A stretch of DNA of 14,571 bases. Source: Pseudomonadota bacterium. Lineage in GTDB: Bacteria; Pseudomonadota; Gammaproteobacteria; Burkholderiales; Burkholderiaceae_C. Positions within the stretch are counted from its first letter, which is position 1. Each line of letters begins with the position of its first letter. The position numbers and the translations under genes were made by a program. The notes beneath the pieces were generated by a model. That model did no database searches. It saw nothing but the letters and a program-made list of their open reading frames with translations, and was not told the DNA's origin. The stretch is from the NCBI GenBank assembly GCA_023435325.1, contig JAEYRT010000122.1:1-14571 (forward strand), given 5' to 3'. Positions 1 through 6,962 of this stretch are shown here, piece after piece.

Positions 1-81
1 CCCGTTCCCATGCCAGCCAACAACCAGGTCAGTGCAGCAGATGCGCAAAAACTCGCCACTTGGGTGCTGACGCTGAAATAA
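1..81 (+). CDS. C-terminal end of a small class I cytochrome c (c551/c552 type), partial
   Basis: The window opens inside a plus-strand gene; frame 1 stays open for 26 codons and ends at TAA 79-81. The peptide begins PVPMPANNQV and ends ATWVLTLK. This closely resembles the C-terminus of cytochrome c551, where the methionine of the PMP motif (here codon 4, bases 10-12) is the second axial haem ligand and the last helix runs to a terminal lysine. Proteins of this family are periplasmic one-haem electron carriers of about 80-110 residues. The CXXCH haem site must lie upstream of the window and cannot be seen. A strong terminator follows at 131-164, so this is the last gene of its transcript. Confidence 0.75.
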   Translation, partial: PVPMPANNQVSAADAQKLATWVLTLK

Positions 82-130
82 GCCAATAAGCCCTACGCCA
101 GCGCCAGCGCCAGAACCATTCCATGACAAC

Positions 131-164
131 TGCCAGTCAGTTCATTCACTGACTGGCATTTTTT
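131..164 (+). terminator. Rho-independent terminator of the cytochrome c gene
   Basis: A perfect 10-bp stem (TGCCAGTCAG at 131-140 and CTGACTGGCA at 149-158) encloses an 8-nt loop and is followed by six T residues, 159-164. There is no T-run on the other strand, so it acts on plus-strand transcription. A close relative of this element, including the flanking CTTTGG, occurs on the minus strand at 12621-12659. Confidence 0.9.
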
Positions 165-223
165 CTTTGGAAACTTGTCCGGAATCTTTTTATTGATAGC
201 TGGCCACGCTGGAAGGACAAGCA

Positions 224-247
224 TTTCAGATAGTTTTCTACCTGAAA
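224..247 (-). terminator. 3' hairpin downstream of the LapA-like gene
   Basis: A 10-bp stem with a 4-nt loop lies 36 nt beyond the stop codon of the minus-strand gene. In minus-strand RNA the one irregular pair is a G-U wobble (UUUCAGGUAG against CUAUCUGAAA). On the plus strand the same position is an A-C mismatch. This asymmetry suggests the structure works in minus-strand RNA. No T-run follows, so it may be an RNA-stabilising 3' end or a weak terminator. Confidence 0.4.
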
Positions 248-282
248 CCAGCTGTTGGTCAGCGTTTACAGCTCTCTTTTTT

Positions 283-834
283 TCAGGAACGCAAATCGCG
301 CGGGGTGACATCCAGGGGATCTATATTGTCTGCCGGGTGCGCGGGTGCAGCCACAGACGTAGGCGTAGCCGCAGACGCAGACGCAGTGCGCGTACGCAAC
401 TGTTGCTCCAGCTGGCCGACATAAGCAGCCGTGGAGTTGTCGCTCTCCTGCGCGCGGGCATGCAGATGCGACTCCAGCACGTCGATGCGCTCCATCAGGC
501 GACGCTCTTCTTCCCGGTGCAGATTTTCCACCGCAAGCCGCAACTCCGTGAAACGCGAGGCTTCCGCCTTGTCAGCCAGTTCACGCTGCGCCGCCATTTC
601 CTTGGAATGGGCACGCGCCTCCATTAGCCAGGCCCCCTGCATGGCAATCACATAGGCAATAAAGACAATCGCCATCAATGCGGTCAATCCCATCAAGATC
701 AGGCCCAGCGGAGCCTCCAGCGTGGTAAAGCCCAGCGACGTGGGTACGTTCTGCGCCAAATAGGGAAAATTGAAGAAAGCCAGTACACCGATCAGCACAA
801 TGATCAAGACCAGCAATGCAATACGAGACTTCAT
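283..834 (-). CDS. LapA-like (DUF1049-type) inner membrane protein with coiled coil
   Basis: This 183-residue protein has a hydrophobic segment at about residues 4-23 (ALLVLIIVLIGVLAFF), a second at about 43-67, and a charged helical stretch rich in Glu, Arg and Ala at about 70-150 that should form a coiled coil in the cytoplasm. The C-terminus is low-complexity Ala/Thr/Ser/Pro. Two N-terminal membrane helices plus a coiled coil is the layout of LapA proteins. In E. coli LapA works in lipopolysaccharide assembly and the regulation of LpxC, but that function is not shown here. An ATG lies at 840, but the AGGA site at 842-845 is only 1 nt from it and an ideal 7 nt from the ATG at 834, so 834 is chosen. 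The gene is longer than E. coli LapA (about 100 residues). It is likely monocistronic. Confidence 0.65.
   Translation of the reverse strand: MKSRIALLVLIIVLIGVLAFFNFPYLAQNVPTSLGFTTLEAPLGLILMGLTALMAIVFIAYVIAMQGAWLMEARAHSKEMAAQRELADKAEASRFTELRLAVENLHREEERRLMERIDVLESHLHARAQESDNSTAAYVGQLEQQLRTRTASASAATPTSVAAPAHPADNIDPLDVTPRDLRS
358..396. repeat. Degenerate 6-bp repeat inside the LapA-like gene
   Basis: The plus strand shows degenerate hexamers related to GCAGAC and GCGTAG (…GCCGCAGACGCAGACGCAG…). They encode the Ala/Ser/Thr-rich linker near the C-terminus of the LapA-like protein. The copies are imperfect and stay in frame. This is probably just a low-complexity tail. Confidence 0.45.
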
Positions 835-942
835 AGCCATTTCCTTTGCAATTTAGTTGCTCTGGTTTGTACCTCAATATTCACTGCAAATGGCGCCAGT
901 GTCCTGCTCAAGTTGAACCATCCGAATTCCTACAACACCAAA

Positions 943-960
943 AGCCGCCCGAGGGCGGCT
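943..960 (-). terminator. Probable terminator of acs
   Basis: An 8-bp GC-rich perfect stem (AGCCGCCC and GGGCGGCT) with a 2-base loop reads, on the minus strand, into TTTTGGTGTTG. It lies about 140 nt past the acs stop and before the LapA-like gene, as expected for the acs transcript end. The T-run is short, so termination may be incomplete. Confidence 0.6.
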
Positions 961-970
961 GTGTGGTCAC

Positions 971-1019
971 GCTGCGCAGCTTCGCTGCTGCTGGGATCAA
1001 TTGGTCTTTGCCAATTGAT
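971..1019. repeat. Direct repeat copy A with 10-bp hairpin (near-copy of the acs 3' end)
   Basis: Bases 971-1019 match 1076-1124 with two mismatches and no gaps. Both copies hold GCAGC-TTC-GCTGC followed by a perfect inverted repeat (GATCAATTGG, TCTTTG loop, CCAATTGATC; here 994-1019). Copy A lies outside the acs coding region. Confidence 0.85.
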
Positions 1020-1075
1020 CAAGACGCAATAGTTTTGCCGGTGCAAGCACCGTCAACCCAGCCATTGCGCTAGCG

Positions 1076-1128
1076 CTGTGCAGCTTCGCTGCTGCTTGGA
1101 TCAATTGGTCTTTGCCAATTGATCCAAG
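1076..1128. repeat. Direct repeat copy B with 14-bp hairpin overlapping the acs stop
   Basis: This copy holds a perfect 14-bp inverted repeat, 1095-1108 and 1115-1128, around the loop TCTTTG. It overlaps the last codons of acs (ILDQLAKTN, stop at 1101-1103). An outer pair, AACCCAGCCA (1055-1064) and TGGCTGGGTT (1130-1139), encloses it, so the minus-strand mRNA could fold into a larger branched structure at the end of the gene. Confidence 0.85.
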
Positions 1129-3098
1129 ATGGCTGGGTTTTCCAGGGTGCTGGTGTCTTGTGTGATGGCTTCGCCCTTGGCAATGGAACGCAGCAGGCGG
1201 CGCATGATCTTGCCGCTGCGGGTCTTGGGCAGATTCTCGCCAAAGCGGATATCTTTGGGTTTGGCGATGGGGCCAATCTCCTTGGCCACCCAGTTGCGCA
1301 GTTCATTGGCAATCTGCTTGGCTTCCTCGCCCACCGGCAAGGGGCGCTTGAGCACCACGAAAGCGCAAATGGCTTCGCCCGTCATATCGTCCGGGCGGCC
1401 AACCACCGCGGCTTCGGCCACCAGATCGGTCTTGGCTACCAGGGCAGATTCAATTTCCATCGTGCCCATGCGGTGGCCCGAGACATTGAGCACATCGTCA
1501 ATACGTCCCGTGATGCGGAAATAACCACGGTCTTCGCTGCGTACCGCACCATCACCGGCCAGATAGGTTTGACCGCCCAGTTCTTCCGGGAAATAGCTTT
1601 TCTTGAAACGCGCTGGATCACCCCAGATATTGCGAATCATGCTGGGCCAGGGCCGCTTGACCACGAGCATGCCTCCTGCGCCATGGGGCATGTCATTGCC
1701 GGTTTCATCGACGACAGCAACCATGATGCCAGGCAGTGGCAAGGTGCAGGAACCTGGCACCAACGGTGTGGCACCGGGCAACGGTGTGATCATGTGACCG
1801 CCATTTTCCGTTTGCCAGAATGTATCGACGATAGGACAACGCTCGCCCCCCACATTCTTGTAGTACCACATCCAGGCTTCAGGATTGATGGGTTCACCCA
1901 CACTGCCGAGGATGCGCAAGCTCGACAGATCCCAATTCTTGGGGTGCACCTTCTCGTCGGTTTCCGCCGCTTTGATGAGCGAGCGAATGGCAGTGGGCGC
2001 GGTGTAGAAAATGGTGCAGCCATGGCGCTCGATCATTTGCCAGAAGCGCCCTGCGCTCGGGAAAGTGGGCACGCCTTCAAACACGATCTGCGTTGCACCT
2101 GCGGCCAGTGGTCCGTAGGCCACGTAGGTATGGCCTGTGATCCAGCCGATATCTGCCGTGCACCAGAAGACATCATCGGGTTTCAGGTCGAATGTCCACT
2201 CCACCGTCTGCTTGGCCCACAGCATATAACCGCCAGTGGCGTGCTGCACGCCCTTGGGCTTGCCCGTTGATCCGCTGGTGTAGAGGATGAACAAAGGATG
2301 CTCGGCTTCCACTGGCACTGCGGGGCAGTGCGTGCTCTGGCCTTGAAGCAGCATGTCAAACGTCATATCGCGCTCGGGCTGCATATGACATTCTGTGGCC
2401 GTACGCTGGAACACAAAAACATGCTTGACGGCATCACAGCCGCCCATGGCCAAGGCTTCATCCACAATGGCTTTCAGGGGCAACTCCTTGCCGCCGCGCA
2501 TCTGGTAATTGGCCGTGATGACGGCGCTGGCCCCCACATCCACGATGCGCTCTTGCACCGCCTTGGCAGAAAATCCGCCAAACACCACGGAATGCGTGGC
2601 CCCCAGGCGCGCACATGCCTGCATTGCCACGACGCCCTCGATCGTCATGGGCATGTAAATCAGTACCCGGTCACCTTTTTGTATGCCCTGGGCCTTCAGG
2701 CCATTGGCGAACTGCGCCACACGCTCCAGCAGTTCGCGGTAAGTCACCTTGGTCACCTGTCCATCATCGGCTTCAAAAATGATGGCAGTTTTGTTTTCGA
2801 CCGCGGTGCCCATGTGCTTGTCCAGGCAATTGGCACTGGCATTGAGCTCGCCATCGGCAAACCAGCGGTAAAAGGGCGGCTGGCTTTCATCCAGCACCTG
2901 GGTGAAAGGCTTGCTCCACACCACATTCTCATGCGCCAGACGCGCCCAGTAGCCTTCGTAATCACGCTGCGCTTCGGCACACAGGGCTTCATAGGCGGCC
3001 ATCCCCGAGATTCGAGCGGCCTGCTGGGTCGCTTCAGAAGGGGGGAAAACCCGGTTTTCCACCAACACCGATTCAATCGCAGAACTAGGTGCGCTCAT
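1101..3098 (-). CDS. acs: Acetyl-CoA synthetase (AMP-forming)
   Basis: The protein activates acetate with ATP to acetyl-AMP and transfers it to CoA, feeding acetate into central metabolism in the cytoplasm. It has 665 residues, close to the usual length of about 650. Visible family motifs are the ATP-binding loop YTSGSTGKPKG (about residue 275), the WWQTE-region equivalent FWQTENGG, the hinge/A8 motif GRIDDVLNVSGHRMG, and PKTRSGKIMRR near the end. The lysine of the last motif (about residue 630) is the catalytic lysine that is reversibly acetylated in this family. The frame is open up to 3260, but ATG 3096-3098 has AGGAG 7 nt upstream and gives the normal length, so it is preferred. The gene appears monocistronic and its 3' end is unusual (see the repeats). 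Confidence 0.97.
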   Translation of the reverse strand: MSAPSSAIESVLVENRVFPPSEATQQAARISGMAAYEALCAEAQRDYEGYWARLAHENVVWSKPFTQVLDESQPPFYRWFADGELNASANCLDKHMGTAVENKTAIIFEADDGQVTKVTYRELLERVAQFANGLKAQGIQKGDRVLIYMPMTIEGVVAMQACARLGATHSVVFGGFSAKAVQERIVDVGASAVITANYQMRGGKELPLKAIVDEALAMGGCDAVKHVFVFQRTATECHMQPERDMTFDMLLQGQSTHCPAVPVEAEHPLFILYTSGSTGKPKGVQHATGGYMLWAKQTVEWTFDLKPDDVFWCTADIGWITGHTYVAYGPLAAGATQIVFEGVPTFPSAGRFWQMIERHGCTIFYTAPTAIRSLIKAAETDEKVHPKNWDLSSLRILGSVGEPINPEAWMWYYKNVGGERCPIVDTFWQTENGGHMITPLPGATPLVPGSCTLPLPGIMVAVVDETGNDMPHGAGGMLVVKRPWPSMIRNIWGDPARFKKSYFPEELGGQTYLAGDGAVRSEDRGYFRITGRIDDVLNVSGHRMGTMEIESALVAKTDLVAEAAVVGRPDDMTGEAICAFVVLKRPLPVGEEAKQIANELRNWVAKEIGPIAKPKDIRFGENLPKTRSGKIMRRLLRSIAKGEAITQDTSTLENPAILDQLAKTN

Positions 3099-3301
3099 AG
3101 TTTGTCTCCTTGCTCTTGTGAGGTTTCTTTGCGAGCAAATGTCAGCCGCAGCACTTACATACCACTGACTTGCTGCCCGTTGGCAATTGGGAATGGTAAT
3201 AACGAGAGATGAACAAGGGTAAACACCCATATCACTCCTAAAATCGCTGCCCTGTTGCATCGTGCGCAGATTGGTTTTTCTCTCAATTCCCTCGTTCCTT
3301 T

Positions 3302-3928
3302 ATGCCCTCTTTTGACCCGCATCCCGAGTCATCTTCTCCCTCCCAAGCTTCCTCTCCCATGCGTCCTTTACCCAGTTTGATTTTCGCCAGCCGCTGGCTG
3401 CAGCTACCTTTGTATCTCGGACTGATTGCCGCACAAGGGGTTTACGTATGGCATTTCCTTTTGGAGCTATGGCACTTGGTGGAAGCCGCTTTTGGCAGCC
3501 AGGATGCCCTGCAGGCCCTGGTCAACAATATCGGCTACAAACCCGATGCACCCCTGACAGGCCTGAATGAAACCATCATCATGCTGGTGGTGCTGGCCCT
3601 GATCGATGTGGTCATGATCTCCAATTTGCTGATCATGGTGATCGTGGGCGGTTATGAAACTTTTGTCAGCCGCCTCGGCCTGGACAGCCACCCCGATCAA
3701 CCCGAATGGCTGGACCATGTCAACGCTTCGGTGCTCAAGGTCAAGCTGGCGCTGTCCATCATCGGCATCAGCTCCATCCACCTGCTCAAAACCTTCATCA
3801 ATGCAGGCAATTACGATGTCAAGGTTTTGATGTGGCAAACCATCATTCACGCCGTGTTTTTACTCAGTGCGCTGGCCATTGCCTATACCGACAAGCTGAT
3901 ACACAGCAGTCACCATCACGCACACTAA
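3302..3928 (+). CDS. UPF0114/YqhA-type (TIGR00645) membrane protein
   Basis: This 208-residue protein has four clear hydrophobic segments at about residues 35-56, 92-115, 146-165 and 178-197. The run DVVMISNLLIMVIVGGYETF and the region around IGISSIHLLKTFIN are characteristic of the UPF0114/YqhA family of inner-membrane proteins, whose function is not established. It ends with a His-rich tail (HSSHHHAH). The start is uncertain: ATG 3302 adds a Ser/Pro-rich segment of 19 residues, while ATG 3359 would begin directly before the conserved region. Neither has a clear Shine-Dalgarno site. The gene is divergent from acs and followed by its own terminator, so it is probably a single-gene unit. Confidence 0.85.
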   Translation: MPSFDPHPESSSPSQASSPMRPLPSLIFASRWLQLPLYLGLIAAQGVYVWHFLLELWHLVEAAFGSQDALQALVNNIGYKPDAPLTGLNETIIMLVVLALIDVVMISNLLIMVIVGGYETFVSRLGLDSHPDQPEWLDHVNASVLKVKLALSIIGISSIHLLKTFINAGNYDVKVLMWQTIIHAVFLLSALAIAYTDKLIHSSHHHAH

Positions 3929-3953
3929 GCGCTCACTTCAAAGAGAAACACAC

Positions 3954-3976
3954 AACCCGGCATTGCCGGGTTTTTT
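3954..3976 (+). terminator. Rho-independent terminator of the YqhA-type gene
   Basis: A perfect 8-bp stem (AACCCGGC and GCCGGGTT) with the 3-nt loop ATT is followed by a T-rich tract. It starts 26 nt after the stop codon. Confidence 0.9.
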
Positions 3977-4062
3977 CTTGTTTTTTGAAAGCTTTTGACA
4001 GCATGAAATGACGCGTTGCAAGCCGATCCTGACACATCAATATTCGCCTCAGAAATCCATTA

Positions 4063-4091
4063 TTGACAACCATATATCAAATACTTATAAT
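4063..4091 (+). promoter_or_regulatory. Consensus sigma-70 promoter of proVWX
   Basis: A perfect -35 box TTGACA (4063-4068) and a perfect -10 box TATAAT (4086-4091) are separated by exactly 17 bp. The spacer is AT-rich and no coding gene overlaps. Transcription should start near 4098, giving an mRNA leader of about 360 nt before proV. Such an exact match is rare and predicts a strong promoter, so control probably comes from a repressor, DNA topology or salt effects, or from the leader RNA. Confidence 0.8.
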
Positions 4092-4097
4092 ACCCCC

Positions 4098-4460
4098 TCT
4101 ATTAACAACCTGCCATGCAGGTAATCAAGGTGGAAACCACCTTGATTGACCCGGTGTCCGGGCTGCACTTCGCAGCTTTCTGGCACCACAGCGCCGGATC
4201 TCTGGCACTGATGCACGGACATGTTTGGATCAAGTGACGCACATCGTTTTGTGCGCTGCCTCTGCCCTCTCTCGCGGCCCTTGCGCACCTCACGCTGCCA
4301 TTCGGGCCCGGTCTATCCCTTTACTTCGGCGCACTGCAAGTGCGATGCGCCGGTGCATCGGTTGCTGTCTTCCGGCTTCGCGTGTAGGCCGTCCAAGTTC
4401 CGCTTGTGACGTGGCTGCACTGTGTGTAACCCCCAAGAACAACTTCAGGGAGGACAACCA
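4098..4460 (+). promoter_or_regulatory. Long structured 5' leader of proVWX
   Basis: This gene-free stretch lies between the promoter and proV. Four perfect hairpins follow each other: CCTGC/GCAGG (4109-4121); an 11-bp stem AATCAAGGTGG/CCACCTTGATT with loop AAA (4123-4147); CCCGG/CCGGG (4150-4162); and GCTGC/GCAGC (4162-4176), which shares one base with the previous stem and so may compete with it. Further stems occur at CGCACA/TGTGCG (4238-4255) and GGCGCA/TGCGCC (4328-4351). I do not recognise a known riboswitch class. A 62-codon open frame at 4221-4409 lies inside it, without a convincing ribosome site. The leader could sense osmotic or ionic conditions, or mediate RNA-level control. Confidence 0.5.
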
Positions 4461-5795
4461 GTGGCCAAACAAATTCGCATTGAGAACGTCTTCAAGGTGT
4501 TTGGTGATCACCCCAAACAGGCCTTGGACCTCGTGCGCCAAGGGCTTTCCAAGCAACAAATCCTCGAACGCACCGGCCAATCCATCGGTGTTTTCGATGC
4601 CAACTTCACCATTGAAGCCGGCGAAATCTTCGTCGTCATGGGCTTGTCGGGTTCTGGCAAATCCACTCTGGTGCGCATGCTGAATCGATTGATCGAACCC
4701 ACCAGCGGTCGCATCGTGATCGATGGTCAGGACATCAATACGCTGAATGACAAAGACTTGCGCGATTTGCGCCGCAAGGATGTTTCGATGGTGTTCCAGT
4801 CCTTTGCACTCATGCCCCACATGACCGTGCTGGACAACACGGCATTCGGCCTGGAAATGGCAGGCGTCGACCAAGCCACCCGTCAGCAGGCAGCACAGGC
4901 TGCCCTGGAACAGGTCGGCCTGGCTGGCTGGGGTGCCAGCTATCCCGACGAACTCTCGGGCGGCATGCAGCAGCGCGTCGGTCTGGCACGTGCGCTGGCA
5001 TCCGACCCCTCCATCCTGTTGATGGATGAAGCCTTCTCGGCGCTTGATCCCATCATCCGCACGGAAATGCAGTCAGAGTTGCTGCGCCTGCAAGAGCAGA
5101 AACGCCGTACCATCGTTTTCATCTCGCACGATCTGGATGAAGCCATGCGCATCGGTGATCGCATTGCCATCATGAAAGACGGACAAGTCATTCAGGTCGG
5201 CACACCAGACGAGATTCTGCGCAGTCCGGCCAATGACTACGTGCGCAGCTTTATCAAGGGAGTGGATGCAGCGGCCGTATTCAAGGCATCCGATATTGCA
5301 CGTCAAGCTCTGACCATTGTTTCCGAGCACAGTGACCGCGGTTGTCGCGCTGCGCTGCGCCTGATTGAAGAGTCGGACCGCGACCATGCCTATGTGCTCA
5401 ATGCGCGCCGCCGTTTTCTGGGTGTGGTGTCTGCCCAGTCGCTGCGCGATGCCCTGCATGGCCGTGAAGGCATGCTGGGGCTACAACAGGCCTTCATCGA
5501 CAACGTCCGCCCGCTCGATGCATCCACGCCAGTGGCCGATCTTTTTGGGCCAATGGCAAGCGCACCCTGCCCATTGCCCGTGATCGGCGAAGACAACAAG
5601 TTTCTGGGAGTCATCAGTCGCACGACCATGTTCCGCTTCCTGGATCGTGACACGCCCCCCGTTCCACCGCCACAAGTGGCTCAGCCTCCGATCACGCTCA
5701 ACCCCTTGTTTCCCTTAGGTGAAGCTGACTCGCCCACCGTGTTGAAAGAACACGCTGATGAGCACACCACCGCACGACAAGGAGAACAGGCATGA
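4461..5795 (+). CDS. proV: Glycine betaine/proline ABC transporter ATPase
   Basis: ProV powers osmoprotectant uptake by the ProVWX importer and sits on the cytoplasmic face. It has 444 residues. Walker A GLSGSGKST is at residues 61-69, the ABC signature LSGGMQQR at 165-172, Walker B ILLMDE at 185-190 and the switch histidine (ISHDL) at 223. A C-terminal region at about 280-400 fits the paired CBS domains that regulate this ATPase family by ionic strength. A Pro-rich tail of about 45 residues follows, making it longer than E. coli ProV (400). GTG 4461 is chosen because GGGAGG lies 7 nt upstream. An in-frame ATG at 4422 lacks such a site. The stop overlaps the proW start by 4 nt (ATGA), so translation is coupled. 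Confidence 0.96.
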   Translation: MAKQIRIENVFKVFGDHPKQALDLVRQGLSKQQILERTGQSIGVFDANFTIEAGEIFVVMGLSGSGKSTLVRMLNRLIEPTSGRIVIDGQDINTLNDKDLRDLRRKDVSMVFQSFALMPHMTVLDNTAFGLEMAGVDQATRQQAAQAALEQVGLAGWGASYPDELSGGMQQRVGLARALASDPSILLMDEAFSALDPIIRTEMQSELLRLQEQKRRTIVFISHDLDEAMRIGDRIAIMKDGQVIQVGTPDEILRSPANDYVRSFIKGVDAAAVFKASDIARQALTIVSEHSDRGCRAALRLIEESDRDHAYVLNARRRFLGVVSAQSLRDALHGREGMLGLQQAFIDNVRPLDASTPVADLFGPMASAPCPLPVIGEDNKFLGVISRTTMFRFLDRDTPPVPPPQVAQPPITLNPLFPLGEADSPTVLKEHADEHTTARQGEQA

Positions 5796-6889
5796 ATCAA
5801 GCAACCGACAACAATCCCTGGAGCTCTGCTGCACCTGCAGCCGCAGATCCCTGGGCCAGCGCAGGCACTGTCGATAACGCTACCGATCCCTGGGGAGCCG
5901 CCAGTGGCGAAGCCACTGAATCAGGCAGCAGCACGGACTGGCTGGCTGCCGACAGCACCTCCAGCACCGAAGCACCGCTGAGCATGTGGGACCAGCTGTG
6001 GTCTGATGGCTTGCCCATTGAGACTTGGATCAACCAAGGACTGGACTGGGTAGTGGACAACTTCCGCCCGTTTTTCCAGGCTGTACGCGCTCCCATCGAT
6101 GCCACTTTGACAGGCGTGGAACAGTTGATGCTGGCGCTGCCTTGGCCAGTTCTCACGGCATTGATTGCCTTGCTGGCCTGGCAGTTTGCAGGACGCAGTC
6201 TGGCCATTGGCGCAGCCCTGGCACTGGCGGCCGTCGCCGTCCTGGGCATTTGGCCCGAAGCCATGGTGACACTGTCCCTGGTGCTGACATCGCTGGCATT
6301 TTGTATCGTGATTGGGCTGCCCCTGGGCATTTTGATTGCGTCCAGTGACAGTGCCCAGCGTTGGACACGCCCGGTACTGGATGCCATGCAGACCACACCT
6401 GCCTTTGTCTATCTGGTGCCAGTGGTGATGCTGTTCGGTATCGGCAACGTGCCCGGCGTGATCGTCACCATCATTTTTGCCCTGCCTCCCCTGGTGCGCC
6501 TGACCAACCTGGGCATTCGCCAGGTTCGTCCCGATTTGATCGAAGCCAGCCGTGCCTATGGTGCCTCACCCTGGCAGTTGCTGTGGAAAGTGCAGCTGCC
6601 TCTGGCCATGCCCAACATCATGGCCGGTATCAACCAGGCCTTGATGCTGTCGCTGTCCATGGTGGTGATCGCTTCCATGATTGCCGTCGGTGGTCTGGGC
6701 CAGATGGTGTTGCGAGGCATTGGCCGTCTGGACATGGGTCTGGCCACAGTAGGTGGTCTGGGAATTGTCTTGCTGGCCATCGTGCTGGACCGCATCACCC
6801 AGGCCATGGGTCAGCCGCATCGCAGTGGTGAACGCTGGTGGCACCGGGGTCCATTGGGCTTGTTGTTCAAGCCCCGAAAGACGCCTTAA
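5792..6889 (+). CDS. proW: Glycine betaine/proline ABC transporter permease
   Basis: ProW forms the membrane channel of the importer. It has 365 residues (E. coli ProW: 354). The first 100 or so residues are hydrophilic, then several membrane helices run from about residue 113 to 340. The EAA-loop region that docks to ProV starts at E251 (EASRAYGASPWQLL). Segments such as DAMQTTPAFVYLVPVVMLFG and SMVVIASMIAVGGLGQMVLR are nearly invariant in ProW. The N-terminus carries repeated Pro-Trp motifs (NPWSS, DPWAS, DPWGA, then TDWLA). AGGAG lies 7 nt before the ATG, and the ATGA overlap with proV shows an operon. Confidence 0.96.
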   Translation: MNQATDNNPWSSAAPAAADPWASAGTVDNATDPWGAASGEATESGSSTDWLAADSTSSTEAPLSMWDQLWSDGLPIETWINQGLDWVVDNFRPFFQAVRAPIDATLTGVEQLMLALPWPVLTALIALLAWQFAGRSLAIGAALALAAVAVLGIWPEAMVTLSLVLTSLAFCIVIGLPLGILIASSDSAQRWTRPVLDAMQTTPAFVYLVPVVMLFGIGNVPGVIVTIIFALPPLVRLTNLGIRQVRPDLIEASRAYGASPWQLLWKVQLPLAMPNIMAGINQALMLSLSMVVIASMIAVGGLGQMVLRGIGRLDMGLATVGGLGIVLLAIVLDRITQAMGQPHRSGERWWHRGPLGLLFKPRKTP

Positions 6890-6898
6890 AACTCATAG

Positions 6899-6929
6899 CT
6901 TTCAGCTCTTTCCCCATAAGAGCTGAAGC
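6899..6929 (+). promoter_or_regulatory. Intercistronic hairpin between proW and proX
   Basis: A perfect 10-bp stem, TTCAGCTCTT (6901-6910) and AAGAGCTGAA (6918-6927), has a 7-nt loop and flanking GC pairs. It lies in the 73-nt gap between proW and proX. Only a weak T-rich stretch follows, so it is more likely an RNA-stability or partial-termination element that sets the ratio of binding protein to membrane parts. Confidence 0.55.
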
Positions 6930-6962
6930 CTTATTTCACTCATATTTCCAAGGAGAACGACG

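Noticed and set aside
1119..2270. 383-codon open frame on the plus strand, antisense to acs
   Set aside because: It lies wholly opposite a clearly identified acs gene and its peptide has no recognisable family. Long antisense frames are common opposite GC-rich genes.
2298..3212. 304-codon plus-strand frame antisense to the acs 5' half
   Set aside because: Same reason: a His-rich, unrecognisable peptide opposite acs, without a ribosome site.
3099..3260. Upstream extension of acs to give 719 residues
   Set aside because: The extension starts without a ribosome site and exceeds the family length, while ATG 3098 has AGGAG at ideal spacing.
4225..4683. 150-codon frame overlapping the proV leader and start
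   Set aside because: It runs out of frame into proV and has no family pattern.
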